A stretch of 64,000 nt of DNA from the NCBI RefSeq assembly GCF_039541235.1, contig NZ_BAABFV010000001.1, forward strand, positions 124,001 to 188,000, read 5' to 3'. The notes beneath the pieces were generated by a model. It did not search any database, had not been told where the DNA came from, and saw only the letters and a list, made by a program, of their open reading frames with translations. Source of the DNA: Kangiella marina. GTDB taxonomy: Bacteria; Pseudomonadota; Gammaproteobacteria; Enterobacterales; Kangiellaceae. This document shows, piece by piece, positions 9,225-18,663 of this stretch (its first letter is position 1; every line of letters starts with the position of its first letter). A program made the position numbers and the translations under genes.

Positions 9225-9646
9225 CCTTCAGGAAGATGGACAATTTTCCAGTAATTGTCCAGAACGCCAACTATGTCTAAAAACTGCTCTCCAGCTTGTC
9301 CTTTAACAAAGTACCCAGCTATGTTTTTCTTGTATGTTTCAACAATGTCCCGTTGCGATTGTGACGTCGTCAGCACAAAAACCACGGTGTCTGAAAGTTT
9401 TTCATCACTCCGTAAGGCACCGAGGAACTCGACCCCATCCATACGAGGCATCTGTAAGTCCAGTAAAACTACGTATGGCTTTTTGACAACTCCGTCTTGT
9501 AGCATCGCCAGCCCTTCTAGCCCATCTTTAGCTCTAACAATCGGGTTAGCAATTTTCTGTTTCAAAAAGCTGCGCTCAATAGTCATAGCATCGATATCAT
9601 CATCTTCTATTAGTAGTAGCGTAATATCGTGAGAGTTTTTAGGCAT
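9221..9646 (-). CDS. Single-domain response regulator (Rcp1-like)
   Basis: 141 residues, receiver domain only. The acidic pocket is E14-D16, the acceptor D63 lies in LLDLQMPRMDG, and T94 and K115 are the conserved switch residues. The insertion between beta-3 and the acceptor and the C-terminal LDNYWKIVHLP tail are typical of the Rcp1 type that partners phytochrome-like kinases. It has no output domain, so it would act as a phosphate shuttle or by protein contact. It is 12 bases downstream of the kinase gene and overlaps the REC-GGDEF-EAL gene by 4 bases. Confidence 0.92.
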   Translation of the reverse strand: MPKNSHDITLLLIEDDDIDAMTIERSFLKQKIANPIVRAKDGLEGLAMLQDGVVKKPYVVLLDLQMPRMDGVEFLGALRSDEKLSDTVVFVLTTSQSQRDIVETYKKNIAGYFVKGQAGEQFLDIVGVLDNYWKIVHLPEG

Positions 9647-9658
9647 TTTTTACTCCTA

Positions 9659-11434
9659 TTACTTATCAGTCTTACTTATCGGCCAAATCAAAAGCATCGT
9701 AGTACCATTTTCTCCATCTGACTCAATCTCAACTGAGCCACCAAAGTTTTCCATGATACGCTTTACAATCGCTAGGCCCATACCACTGCCCTCAACTTCA
9801 TCTCTGGGTTTTAATGTCTGAAACATTTCTAACACTTTATGATGATACTCTTTGTCAATTCCTGGGCCATCATCGGTTACTTTAATGACATTATCGGATG
9901 TCGTTTTCGAGTAACTTACCGTAATTACGCCACTAGTTTGATGATGATGCTTTACTGAATTTGAAATTAAATTTCTCAGCATGATTTCTAGAGGCTCTTT
10001 GGGGAAGTTAACATTGATGTCCTGCCCTTTTACTTTGAATGCTTGAGGAATATCCTGTAGGAATACTATGCTTTCAGTTAAGTCTTTTAAATTAACCGAG
10101 TCATTTGAGTTAACAATTTTATGTAACCGGGAATAGTCCAATAAATCCGTCAATAACTTTTCCATACGTATGCTACGCTGTTGCAGTAAGTTTAGATGAC
10201 GCTTAGACTCGTCGGGCAAAAGATCATAACAATCTTCTATTACCCAGCTTGATAATTGCTTAATGGCATTCAGTGGTGATTTTAGATCATGTGATGCGAC
10301 ATAAGTAAATTGCTCAAGATCATGGTTCAGCTTTTCTAATTCTTTAGTCTCTTGCTCTAGAATCTCAGTCATATTGTCTGCATAACTCAGAGCCTTTCTA
10401 CTGAATTTAGTAATGGAGTAAAACAGAAGAATCAGCATCAAATTAATCAACAGACCACCAATTAGGATAAACCTGGACTGAGTGTAATCAACGGCCTGTT
10501 CGAATTCAGTGCTGGATTCTAAATAAAAATCCCATGTTCGGCCGTACATAGGTATCTGAACATTTTTTTCAAAAATGGGGGTATGTTCCTGCTCCACAGC
10601 ATTTTTCTCATCAAAGATCATCTCCCCGCCATCTTTAATTTTTAGGTTAATCTGTCTTTTTTCTTGAGATAAGGTTCCATTCATTAAGTTTTTCATGATG
10701 AAGGGAGCGTAAACCACCCCGATTATTGATCCGACATTTCCTTTTATGCTGTTATTGCCATGGTTCTTGTTAGCGGTTTGTATGCTTTGCTCGTAGAAAG
10801 GTACATAAAACAAAAAGCCAGGAGTTTTCTCGGAGTCTTGGACTAATTGGATGGGGCCTGTTATTTGAGCTGAAGCAGTCTCCTTCGCTTTTGTGATTGC
10901 ATCATAACGGTTTTGTTCAAAGGCGACGTCCAGCCCCAAGGCTTGTTGATTTATTTCTAAGGGTTCAATCAACGCTATGGGCCAATGTTCTGGGTTATTG
11001 TGTTCTGGAAAAACCTTAAAGTCCGGGCGCTTTTGTCTTTGAATGGCGATAAAGTCATCCAGTTCTTCTGGCTTTAGATTATAAATAACACCAAGCCCAT
11101 TGATCCCTGGGTGTGAAGTTGTGATGTCCAATCTTTGGGTGTAAATACTCCACTGCTCTATATCAATCTTATTATCATTGGCGACTATAAAAGCAATACC
11201 ACCTTCCAATGCATTTTTGTAGATCTCCATACGCTCTATTACTTGAGAGATGGCCTGCTCAGAGTATCGTTCAAATCTAGCCTCATGCTTAATAAGGATG
11301 CTTTTATTAGAGTAGTACCAAGCAACAATAGTAAGAATTAAAGAAAAGAATATGACTATCCAGTGGATATATTGAAGCTTGCCTGAGCTTTGTAACTGAT
11401 GCCTTGCCGTTAACGCTGAGTGTTTTTCCGTCAT
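9659..11434 (-). CDS. CHASE-domain sensor histidine kinase
   Basis: 591 residues. TM1 spans about 23-41, followed by a periplasmic CHASE domain (about 55-310) containing the PGINGLGVIY and DSEKTPGFLFYVPFY blocks, then TM2 around 321-341. The HisKA domain carries H382 in VASHDLKSPL. The ATPase domain shows the N box (NLISNSVKHH), the G1 box (DDGPGID) and the G2 box (GSGMGLAI). CHASE domains bind small extracellular ligands, cytokinin-like or other. It heads an operon with an Rcp1-like receiver and a REC-GGDEF-EAL protein, so the likely output is c-di-GMP level. Its CHASE region is paralogous to that of the protein at 20895-22313. Confidence 0.93.
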   Translation of the reverse strand: MTEKHSALTARHQLQSSGKLQYIHWIVIFFSLILTIVAWYYSNKSILIKHEARFERYSEQAISQVIERMEIYKNALEGGIAFIVANDNKIDIEQWSIYTQRLDITTSHPGINGLGVIYNLKPEELDDFIAIQRQKRPDFKVFPEHNNPEHWPIALIEPLEINQQALGLDVAFEQNRYDAITKAKETASAQITGPIQLVQDSEKTPGFLFYVPFYEQSIQTANKNHGNNSIKGNVGSIIGVVYAPFIMKNLMNGTLSQEKRQINLKIKDGGEMIFDEKNAVEQEHTPIFEKNVQIPMYGRTWDFYLESSTEFEQAVDYTQSRFILIGGLLINLMLILLFYSITKFSRKALSYADNMTEILEQETKELEKLNHDLEQFTYVASHDLKSPLNAIKQLSSWVIEDCYDLLPDESKRHLNLLQQRSIRMEKLLTDLLDYSRLHKIVNSNDSVNLKDLTESIVFLQDIPQAFKVKGQDINVNFPKEPLEIMLRNLISNSVKHHHQTSGVITVSYSKTTSDNVIKVTDDGPGIDKEYHHKVLEMFQTLKPRDEVEGSGMGLAIVKRIMENFGGSVEIESDGENGTTMLLIWPISKTDK

Positions 11435-11660
11435 TCGTTCCAGTTCCTAAAAGAGTACGGTTTTCTCTTCGTGAGCGAAAAGATCTCAACTCCTTACTTT
11501 AGGCGTTAAAAACCGACAAGTTCGCACAACATATAAAAAAATTACCACAAAAAAGAGGTTAGTCAACAATAAAATTAACTAGAGCCAATTAGCAAGTCAG
11601 ATATGACTTGAGTTGTTCAGTTTCAGCGCCGTAAAAGCAAGATTATTGATAATTTAAATG

Positions 11661-12107
11661 CTAACTAGGAAACTCACCTATAAGAAAGTAAGCAAGTAAA
11701 AAGTATCGTAAGAACTTTCCAGTTGTCACTAGAATGATGAACCATAGAAGTTTTACTCTTAAAATTCCGGCTATCACTGTAATCGGATCGCCGATAATGG
11801 GAACCCATGCAAACAATAATGCAGTTAAGCCATACTTGTTGAAACGATGCTCTGCTTTAAGAAAGTCTGCATCCGATATTCGCAGCCACTTTTGAATAAA
11901 AGACTTGCTCGCCCAAAACCCTAAACAATAATTGATTAACGACCCTAAGACATTGCCTACTGTTGCAATAATAACTAACCATGTTGGTGACAACCCGTTG
12001 AGTAACAGGGTCGTCAGCACTAGCTCAGAACTTAAAGGTAAAATTGTTGCGGATAAAAACGCAGCGACAAATAATCCTTGATAACCATAATCAATCAGGA
12101 GCTCCAT
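11661..12107 (-). CDS. yqaA: YqaA/DedA-type small inner-membrane protein
   Basis: 148 residues with four to five hydrophobic segments. The layout (YGYQGLFVAAFLSATILPLSS at the N-terminus, WVPIIGDPITVIAGILR in the middle) matches the YqaA branch of the SNARE-associated/DedA superfamily. Members are thought to move lipids or support membrane homeostasis, but YqaA itself has no established reaction. It begins 60 bases after the cusA-like stop codon, so it may be the distal gene of that operon. No terminator was seen between them. Confidence 0.8.
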   Translation of the reverse strand: MELLIDYGYQGLFVAAFLSATILPLSSELVLTTLLLNGLSPTWLVIIATVGNVLGSLINYCLGFWASKSFIQKWLRISDADFLKAEHRFNKYGLTALLFAWVPIIGDPITVIAGILRVKLLWFIILVTTGKFLRYFLLAYFLIGEFPS

Positions 12108-12167
12108 AAAGCTCCCTCTTAAAGTTATTCAAATTCAACATGGCACTTTTATCAGTCTGGTTAATAA

Positions 12168-15100
12168 TCAAAGTTTTAAGCATTTCTTTTTCCACAAGTA
12201 GAAAATAGCTGGGATAACGATAAGCGTTAAGATTACGGCACTGGCCATGCCGCCAACCATGGGGGCGGCAATACGACTCATTATTTCGGAGCCGGTGCCT
12301 GTTCCATAGAGAATCGGCAATAAGCCGACGATGATCGACAACGCTGTCATCATGATAGGACGGACTCGCTGTCCCGCTCCCGTATCAACAACGTCTTTTA
12401 ACTGTTCGATAGTTGGTGACGTTCCTAACTCGCGAGCCTTTTTGAGCATGGCTTGGTACGACTGATTCAGATAGACCAACATAATGACACCAATCTCAAC
12501 AGCCACACCAGCAAGGGCAATAAAACCTACGCCAACAGCAACGGAAAAATTGAAGCCTTGCAAATACATTAACCAGATACTACCGACCATAGCTAATGGT
12601 AACGTTCCCATGATGATAGCGACTTCGGCGAAGCTCTTAAAATTCAAGAACAATAACAGCACTATAATAGCTAATGTTAATGGGATGACATAAGTCAATT
12701 TTTCTTCTGCTCGAAGCATGTACTCGTATTGCCCCGACCAATTGATGGCATAACCCGCTGGTAGATCTAACCTTTCAGATACGACCTTCTGAGCATTTTC
12801 AACATAGGACCCAAGATCCACATCATTAATATCAACCAGTGTCCAACCATTCAGTCTTGCATTTTCACTTTTGATCCCAGGTGGACCATCTTTAATTTTT
12901 ATGCTCGCAATATCGCCAAGGGCTACTCGTTGCTTGCTTGGCGTTACAATGGGGAGCTCTGCTAATTTCTCTGGCGAATTTCGATACTCTTGTGGGTAGC
13001 GTACATTGATTGGATAGCGCTCTAAGCCCTCAACAGAGTAAGAAACATTCATCCCTCCGACTGCGGCACTGATAACACTTTGGACATCTTGAATACTGAG
13101 TCCAAACCTCGCTGCTTTAAGCCTATCAATATCAATATCAATGTAACGTCCCCCTGCTACTCGTTCTGAATAAACCGAGCTGGTTCCTGGTACATTCTTC
13201 AATATCGACTCTAACTCTTTGCCTATACTTTCTATGACTGAAAGATCTGGCCCAGATACCTTAATACCCACAGGCGTTTTAATGCCAGTGGCAAGCATAT
13301 CGATACGAGTTTTGATTGGCATAACCCAGGCATTTGTTAATCCTGGAAATTTAACTAATTGATTAAGTTCATCTCTAATCGTATCGGTGGTAACCCCTTC
13401 TCTCCACTCTGACTTAGGTTTAAATTGAATAAAGGTTTCAATCATGGTTAATGGCGCCGGATCGGTAGCGGTCTCTGCACGACCAATCTTGCCAAATACC
13501 GTTTCAACTTCCGGTACCGTTTTAATTAACCGATCTGTTTTGTGAAGAATTTCTCTCGCTTCTCCTACCGATAAACTGGGGTAAGTCGTCGGCATGTACA
13601 TAAGATCACCTTCATCCAATGGCGGTATAAACTCAGTACCAATTTTATTGGCTGGCCAAAAACCGATAACAAGAATAACAACCGCCCCTGCGAGAATGCT
13701 TTTGGGATAGGTTAACGCTGCTCGAAGAACAGGCTTGTAAAGAAAGGTAAGAAAGCGGTTAACTGGATTAGCATGTTCTGCGCGAACTTTGCCTCGAACA
13801 AAGTAGCCCATGAGCACTGGAACCAGCGTAATAGCCAATGCAGCTGATGCAGCCATGGCGTAGGTTTTTGTGAAAGCTAATGGCGAAAACATCCTGCCTT
13901 CTTGTGCCTCTAAGGTAAAAACCGGCACAAAACTAACCGTAATAATCAATAAACTAAAGAACAGCGCAGGCCCAACTTCTTTAGATGAGTTATAAACAAT
14001 TTCCCAACGGTTTTTAGCAGTTAAAGGGGTTCGTTCCATATGTTTATGCATATTCTCAATCATCACAATCGCACCATCGATCATGGCGCCAATGGCGATA
14101 GCAATACCTCCAAGAGACATGATGTTCGCGTTTAATCCTTGGAGTTTCATGATGATAAAGGCAACTAAAATACCTATTGGTAAACTAATAATGGCGACGA
14201 GAGAGGAACGTATATGAAACAAGAAGACAATGCAGACTAAAGCAACGACCCCAAACTCTTCTAGCAGCTTATACCAAAGGTTGGTCACGGCATCTTGAAT
14301 GAGTCCAGAGCGGTCATAAACGGTGACGATCTCCACACCTTCTGGAAGACCTTTTTTAAGTTCTTTAAGTTTCGCTTTAACACCGTCAATGGTTGCTTGT
14401 GCATTTTCACCATAGCGCATGACGACAATGCCGCCGACTACTTCACCTTCACCATTCAGATCAGCGATACCTCGTCGCATTTGAGGGCCGGTCGTAATCT
14501 CAGCGACCTCTCCCAACAGAAGTGGCGTTCCTTTAATATTGGTTCCAAGAGGTATGCTTTTTAAATCATCTGTACTATCGATGTAGCCACTTGCTCGCAC
14601 CATGTACTCGGCTTCTGCCAGCTCTACGACCGAAGCTCCGACTTCTTGATTGCCTTGCTGAATAGCATGCCTCACCATTCCCAAAGGAATGTTAAGGGCT
14701 CTAAGCTTTTCCGGGTCCACTTTGACTTGATACTGCTTCACCATACCGCCCACTGGTGCAACTTCTGACACACCAGCGACCGTTTGTAATTCGTACTTTA
14801 AAAACCAATCCTGAATGGAGCGTAATTCACTTAAATCATGCTGCCCAGTTTTATCAACCAATGCGTAAAGATATACCCAGCCAACACCGGTTGCGTCAGG
14901 GCCAAGCTGGGGTTTAGCAGTATCGGGTAAAGTTGGTGCAACCTGACTCAAGTACTCAAGCACCCTGCTTCTCGCCCAATAAAGGTCGGTATCCTCATCA
15001 AAGATCACATAGACGTAAGAGTCACCAAAAAAAGAAAAACCTCTAACGGTTTGAGCGCCCGGCACAGATAACATTGCGGTGGTCAAGGGATAAGTAACTT

Positions 15101-15290
15101 GGTCCTCAACCACTTGAGGTGCTTGGCCTGGATAATTTGTTTTGATAATGACCTGAACATCAGACAGATCTGGGATAGCATCAACGGGCGTATTCTTAAA
15201 GGAGTACACTCCCAGGCCAGCAATAATGACAGTGGCTAATAAAACTAAAAAGCGGTTTTTAATTGACCACTTAATGGTTTGATTAATCAT
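12168..15290 (-). CDS. cusA: CusA/CzcA-family heavy-metal efflux RND pump
   Basis: 1040 residues, the full RND length with twelve TM segments and two large periplasmic loops. The N-terminus (KNTPVDAIPDLSDVQVII) and the TM4 motif AIGAMIDGAIVMIENMHK with the proton-relay acid are typical of HME-RND pumps, and the sequence is closest in feel to the Cu(I)/Ag(I) branch. The pump takes monovalent metal from the periplasm or cytosol and drives it out through the tripartite channel by proton motive force. It overlaps the adaptor gene by 8 bases. The copper assignment also rests on the CusF-like domain of the adaptor and the Met-rich small protein upstream. Confidence 0.92.
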   Translation of the reverse strand: MINQTIKWSIKNRFLVLLATVIIAGLGVYSFKNTPVDAIPDLSDVQVIIKTNYPGQAPQVVEDQVTYPLTTAMLSVPGAQTVRGFSFFGDSYVYVIFDEDTDLYWARSRVLEYLSQVAPTLPDTAKPQLGPDATGVGWVYLYALVDKTGQHDLSELRSIQDWFLKYELQTVAGVSEVAPVGGMVKQYQVKVDPEKLRALNIPLGMVRHAIQQGNQEVGASVVELAEAEYMVRASGYIDSTDDLKSIPLGTNIKGTPLLLGEVAEITTGPQMRRGIADLNGEGEVVGGIVVMRYGENAQATIDGVKAKLKELKKGLPEGVEIVTVYDRSGLIQDAVTNLWYKLLEEFGVVALVCIVFLFHIRSSLVAIISLPIGILVAFIIMKLQGLNANIMSLGGIAIAIGAMIDGAIVMIENMHKHMERTPLTAKNRWEIVYNSSKEVGPALFFSLLIITVSFVPVFTLEAQEGRMFSPLAFTKTYAMAASAALAITLVPVLMGYFVRGKVRAEHANPVNRFLTFLYKPVLRAALTYPKSILAGAVVILVIGFWPANKIGTEFIPPLDEGDLMYMPTTYPSLSVGEAREILHKTDRLIKTVPEVETVFGKIGRAETATDPAPLTMIETFIQFKPKSEWREGVTTDTIRDELNQLVKFPGLTNAWVMPIKTRIDMLATGIKTPVGIKVSGPDLSVIESIGKELESILKNVPGTSSVYSERVAGGRYIDIDIDRLKAARFGLSIQDVQSVISAAVGGMNVSYSVEGLERYPINVRYPQEYRNSPEKLAELPIVTPSKQRVALGDIASIKIKDGPPGIKSENARLNGWTLVDINDVDLGSYVENAQKVVSERLDLPAGYAINWSGQYEYMLRAEEKLTYVIPLTLAIIVLLLFLNFKSFAEVAIIMGTLPLAMVGSIWLMYLQGFNFSVAVGVGFIALAGVAVEIGVIMLVYLNQSYQAMLKKARELGTSPTIEQLKDVVDTGAGQRVRPIMMTALSIIVGLLPILYGTGTGSEIMSRIAAPMVGGMASAVILTLIVIPAIFYLWKKKCLKL

Positions 15291-16770
15291 GCTGATGCTC
15301 CTTCATATCGTGGTGTAACTGTGTAATGAAGAATCCGCTATCACGTACTTCAAAAGTGAAATCAATAGTCTCTCCAACACGAAACTTATCAAGAGAGACT
15401 GATGAGCCCACATCAAAATCCATCGTCATAGGATCACGGTTCCACTTCTCAATCGCGCCACGAGAAATATTGACTGTTTGACGTTGCCTATCAATCGAGT
15501 TAACAAGGCCAGTGACCCTAGCTGAGGGCAGCATATTTGATATCGTCTTACTATCGCTATCTGTAAAACGTTTAAAATCTGACTCAATACTGGATTCAGA
15601 ATCAATTAAGAACTGTCCACTCAAGACCACATTATCGCCTTCAACCAAACCACTCAGAATCTCTACCGAGTTATTCGTTGTGCGGCCGATATCAACACTC
15701 ACGGATTTAAACTTACCATCACCAAGAGCTAAAACCACTCGATTATTATCCTCGGTACGAATGACGGCACTTTGTGGCACTTGTAGGACCATTTCATCGG
15801 TCTTGGTATTAATAGCAATATCGGCGAACATGTTTGGTTTTAATTGGTGCTCAGGGTTGTCAAACTCTAACCGAACTTTTGCAGTACGATTAGTTGAATC
15901 AACCATCGGATAAATATAGTCGACTGTTCCCAACCAGCTTTTAGACGGCAAATAATCAAGCTTCATCTTGGCCGTCTGGCCCTTATTAACGTAGGGGGTT
16001 TGACGGGCAAACAACTCAACTTCGACCCATACAGTATCTAGGCTTCCGATGGTCATAAACCTAGTTCCAGGCTTAATAAAAAAGCCTTCTCTAACATTTA
16101 GGTTATCGATGACACCATCTGCTTCGGCATAGAAAGTGACGTTTTGCAGCGGCTTACCGGTTTGATTGATTTTTTGAAGTTCATCGCTACTAAACCCGAG
16201 CGATTTTAAGCGCTGCTTTGCAGCGAGCAATAATGATTGGTTATTGCGCTTTTTGGCCAATAAGTACTCTTGCTGAGCATTAACTAATGCCGGTGAATAG
16301 AGTGTGTACAGTGGTTGACCCGCATCAATGTACTGTCCGTTATGACTCACATAGAGCTTTTCAATCCAGCCATCGGTTCTTGAGTGGATATGTGTCAACG
16401 TCGTTTCATCATACGTAATATAACCAACCGTATTCAGTCTATCGATAAGTGCCGACTTTTGAACTTGTCCAGTTTTAACGCTTAAGTTATTGATTACCTT
16501 TGGGTGAATTTTTATCGTTCCTGGGGTGTCCTCATCATCTCCACCCTCTTCATAAACAGGAACTAAATCCATGCCCATAGGAGACTTACCGGGCTTATCT
16601 CGACGGTAATTTGCATCCATCGGAGCAACCCAGTACAAAGGTTCGTTTTTAGCAGACATTTTTGAGTCAGAACTATCGCTATCATCGGCGCCGAATTGAG
16701 TTGCCGCAATCATGGCGATGATTCCTAAGGCAAAACCAGTTATAGCGTAAATCAGTGGTTTTTTAGTCAT
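15283..16770 (-). CDS. cusB: CusB-type periplasmic adaptor with fused CusF-like domain
   Basis: 495 residues. N-terminal membrane anchor at 6-23, then a heavy-metal-binding domain at about 46-74 (YWVAPMD...KSPMGMDLVPVYE), then the barrel-sandwich, alpha-hairpin and beta-barrel regions of a membrane fusion protein to about 400. The last ~80 residues (about 415-495) look like CusF: the block ISRGAIEKWNRDPMTMDF contains the Trp and Met-x-Met ligands that hold Cu(I)/Ag(I), and the tail HHDMKEHQHD adds His ligands. CusF is a separate chaperone in E. coli; here it is joined to the adaptor. It overlaps both neighbouring genes by 8 bases. Confidence 0.9.
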   Translation of the reverse strand: MTKKPLIYAITGFALGIIAMIAATQFGADDSDSSDSKMSAKNEPLYWVAPMDANYRRDKPGKSPMGMDLVPVYEEGGDDEDTPGTIKIHPKVINNLSVKTGQVQKSALIDRLNTVGYITYDETTLTHIHSRTDGWIEKLYVSHNGQYIDAGQPLYTLYSPALVNAQQEYLLAKKRNNQSLLLAAKQRLKSLGFSSDELQKINQTGKPLQNVTFYAEADGVIDNLNVREGFFIKPGTRFMTIGSLDTVWVEVELFARQTPYVNKGQTAKMKLDYLPSKSWLGTVDYIYPMVDSTNRTAKVRLEFDNPEHQLKPNMFADIAINTKTDEMVLQVPQSAVIRTEDNNRVVLALGDGKFKSVSVDIGRTTNNSVEILSGLVEGDNVVLSGQFLIDSESSIESDFKRFTDSDSKTISNMLPSARVTGLVNSIDRQRQTVNISRGAIEKWNRDPMTMDFDVGSSVSLDKFRVGETIDFTFEVRDSGFFITQLHHDMKEHQHD

Positions 16771-18157
16771 GGTTTTCTCCTGAAGAATCGTTTATTTGCT
16801 GATGGGTTTGGGCTGTCGTCTGTAAAGATTCAGTCGGTGTGTTAATTAGTGCCATTAATTCTTTAGCGTTACTAGCCTGGTAGTAATTAGCGCGAACTTT
16901 AGTCTTTTCAATCTCAACCGCTATCTCAAGAGCCGTTAGCTGTACATTAACCTCATCTATCCGAGCTCTAACTAACTCAGCAAAATCTGCTTCATTGTTG
17001 CTATAAGCGATCATAGAGGCTTCCCCCTGTTGTTTTACTTGCGGAGCTAAAGTCTGGCTATATAAGGACTGGCGTTGTTTTAATCGCTGAAGGCTAGCAA
17101 GTTGCGTCGACAGCCCTGAGTTGAGCTGATTCAAGAGTAAAGCTTTTTCTTCTTTTTTAGCTTCTTTCATAAACACAGCACTTTTTACATCTTGATCTTG
17201 CTTACTGTCGGTAAAAAGTGGCAAGTCAAAGCTAACGCCTACGCTAAAAAAGTCAGGGCGCTCCATACCATCAGGAGCATTCTCACGAAAAGCGTAGCTA
17301 CCGTTTACTGTAAACTGTGGTTTATACGCTTGCTCCTGTAGCTCAACAGTTTTCAGTGAGGCTTTGATGTCGGTATCTATTGCTTTAACTAAAGGGTGTT
17401 GCTGCTGAGTCTTATCTCTTGTGAGAAGCGTAATTATCGGTAATTTTTGACTAACAAAGTTATGATTGTTATTGCTATAACGTGATAAATAACTCTGTGG
17501 CAAGGGAACATATTCGCTTAATTTACGAATAGATGTGTCGAGCTGTGCTGAAAACACAGTGACTTGATCATGCAGCTTGGCCAGTTCCAAGTCAGCTCGG
17601 ATCATTTCCTGTTGGCTGGTTTTCGACAGTGCTGATGTGTAGCTAATTTCGGCAGCCTCTCTTAGCTCTTCAAATAAGTACTGTTTATTAGCAATAAGAG
17701 CTATGCTCTGTTGTGCTTTATAGACATCAAGCCACAAACTACTCACCATCATAATCAACTGGTTTTTTCGGTTTTCCCTCAGGTGAGGTTCTAACCCTGC
17801 CGTCAGCTTATTAATATCACCTTTGATTTCAAGTGAATCGCCGCGTGCGAAACTTTGACTTAGGCCAAGTTTGAACTGGGTCATTGCTTGACTGTTTAAG
17901 CTAAAATCATCAACAGGAACGTTGGCAAGATTAATCGACGCCTTTGGGTCCGGTAAACGAGATTGTGACTTTGACTGAGACAGTAACGACTTTTCTTTGA
18001 ATGTGCTCTTTTTCAACCAAGGGTCATTCTCTAATGCCATAATCAGAATCGACTCTAAAGTATAGCCATAACCTTGATTTTTACTTTCTGCTGCAAAAAG
18101 AGTTTCAAACTGAATCAATGCAATAAATATTACGGTAGCAATTTTGAGAGTGCGCAT
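16763..18157 (-). CDS. cusC: TolC-family outer-membrane channel of the copper efflux system
   Basis: 464 residues with a signal peptide (MRTLKIATVIFIALIQFETL, cleavage near FAA). Two similar long helical halves, rich in Gln/Leu/Ala, are typical of outer-membrane efflux proteins of the TolC/CusC type; no lipobox cysteine is seen, unlike E. coli CusC. It would form the trimeric exit duct for the CusA/CusB pump. It is the first gene of the efflux trio. Inverted repeats lie between it and the Met/His-rich gene upstream. Confidence 0.88.
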   Translation of the reverse strand: MRTLKIATVIFIALIQFETLFAAESKNQGYGYTLESILIMALENDPWLKKSTFKEKSLLSQSKSQSRLPDPKASINLANVPVDDFSLNSQAMTQFKLGLSQSFARGDSLEIKGDINKLTAGLEPHLRENRKNQLIMMVSSLWLDVYKAQQSIALIANKQYLFEELREAAEISYTSALSKTSQQEMIRADLELAKLHDQVTVFSAQLDTSIRKLSEYVPLPQSYLSRYSNNNHNFVSQKLPIITLLTRDKTQQQHPLVKAIDTDIKASLKTVELQEQAYKPQFTVNGSYAFRENAPDGMERPDFFSVGVSFDLPLFTDSKQDQDVKSAVFMKEAKKEEKALLLNQLNSGLSTQLASLQRLKQRQSLYSQTLAPQVKQQGEASMIAYSNNEADFAELVRARIDEVNVQLTALEIAVEIEKTKVRANYYQASNAKELMALINTPTESLQTTAQTHQQINDSSGENHD

Positions 18158-18182
18158 AACCTTCTTCTCTAGTAAAACATTT

Positions 18183-18200
18183 TGGCGTACGATTACGCCA
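18183..18200. promoter_or_regulatory. Inverted repeat in the cusC leader
   Basis: TGGCGTA-CGAT-TACGCCA, a perfect 7-bp dyad 26-43 bases before the cusC start. It could be an operator or an mRNA hairpin controlling the efflux genes. It does not match the CueR or CusR boxes that I know. Confidence 0.45.
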
Positions 18201-18252
18201 CTAAAGGAGGTTGAGCGATTTATAACTTATTCTAAACGGAAGTATAAACGGC

Positions 18253-18303
18253 CCACCAATTTCGTAAGGATAGATCTATCCTGCGTTAGCTTAAAATTGG
18301 TGG
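18253..18303. promoter_or_regulatory. Nested palindromes at the 3' end of the copper-type gene
   Basis: An outer 10-bp inverted repeat (CCACCAATTT at 18253-18262, AAATTGGTGG at 18294-18303) encloses a perfect 16-bp palindrome, AGGATAGATCTATCCT at 18267-18282. The structure spans the stop codon of the small Met/His-rich gene and precedes cusC. There is no T-tract, so it is not an ordinary terminator. It may be an operator, an mRNA-processing hairpin, or both. Confidence 0.55.
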
Positions 18304-18663
18304 CTTATAGAGAGAGTGAAGCTCGAGGGACTCGAAGTTTCGATAATATAAAGAAATATGGCTAGATTGGCGGTAATGCTCAATTGACGTTAGGCTTGAA
18401 CCAAGCATCATGACAACACAACTGGCCATATCACATCCAGATGACATGTCGCAACAAGGCATAACTGGCGTAGTGTCCATGGAGGATTCCGTGCCATGCT
18501 TACTATGATCCATTTGACTATGATCCATTTGACTGTGATCGACGCCCATAGTCATCTGGTTAGGCTCCGAAGTCATGTCACAATGCTGATTAAAAGCCGT
18601 AAGCTGCCCCGCTACTGATAATAGCGTTAACAATAATATGAGGCGAATGGCTTGTAACGTCAT
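18286..18663 (-). CDS. Small secreted Met/His/Cys-rich protein, probable copper-binding
   Basis: 125 residues from the chosen start. An upstream ATG at 18690 exists, but AGGAAA lies correctly before the ATG at 18663 and the peptide from there starts with a normal signal sequence (MTLQAIRLILLLTLLSVAGQ). The mature part carries repeated DHSQM/DHSKH units and the clusters CCDM, GCDM and ASCVVMM, ligands suited to Cu(I)/Cu(II). It resembles CopL-like or other small periplasmic proteins next to copper efflux genes, but I do not recognise a named family with certainty. It is 128 bases upstream of cusC on the same strand and likely serves copper binding, sensing or detoxification. Confidence 0.7.
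   Translation of the reverse strand: MTLQAIRLILLLTLLSVAGQLTAFNQHCDMTSEPNQMTMGVDHSQMDHSQMDHSKHGTESSMDTTPVMPCCDMSSGCDMASCVVMMLGSSLTSIEHYRQSSHISLYYRNFESLELHSLYKPPILS

Noticed and set aside
9255-9632. 125-residue Ser-rich open frame opposite the Rcp1-like receiver
   Set aside because: Ser-rich low-complexity translation typical of antisense frames; no ribosome-binding site or homology.
11593-11610. CAAGTCA-GATA-TGACTTG hairpin downstream of yqaA
   Set aside because: Only 7 bp with no T-tract; too weak to call a terminator or operator.
15512-15913. 133-residue open frame opposite cusB
   Set aside because: Antisense shadow of a clearly coding frame.
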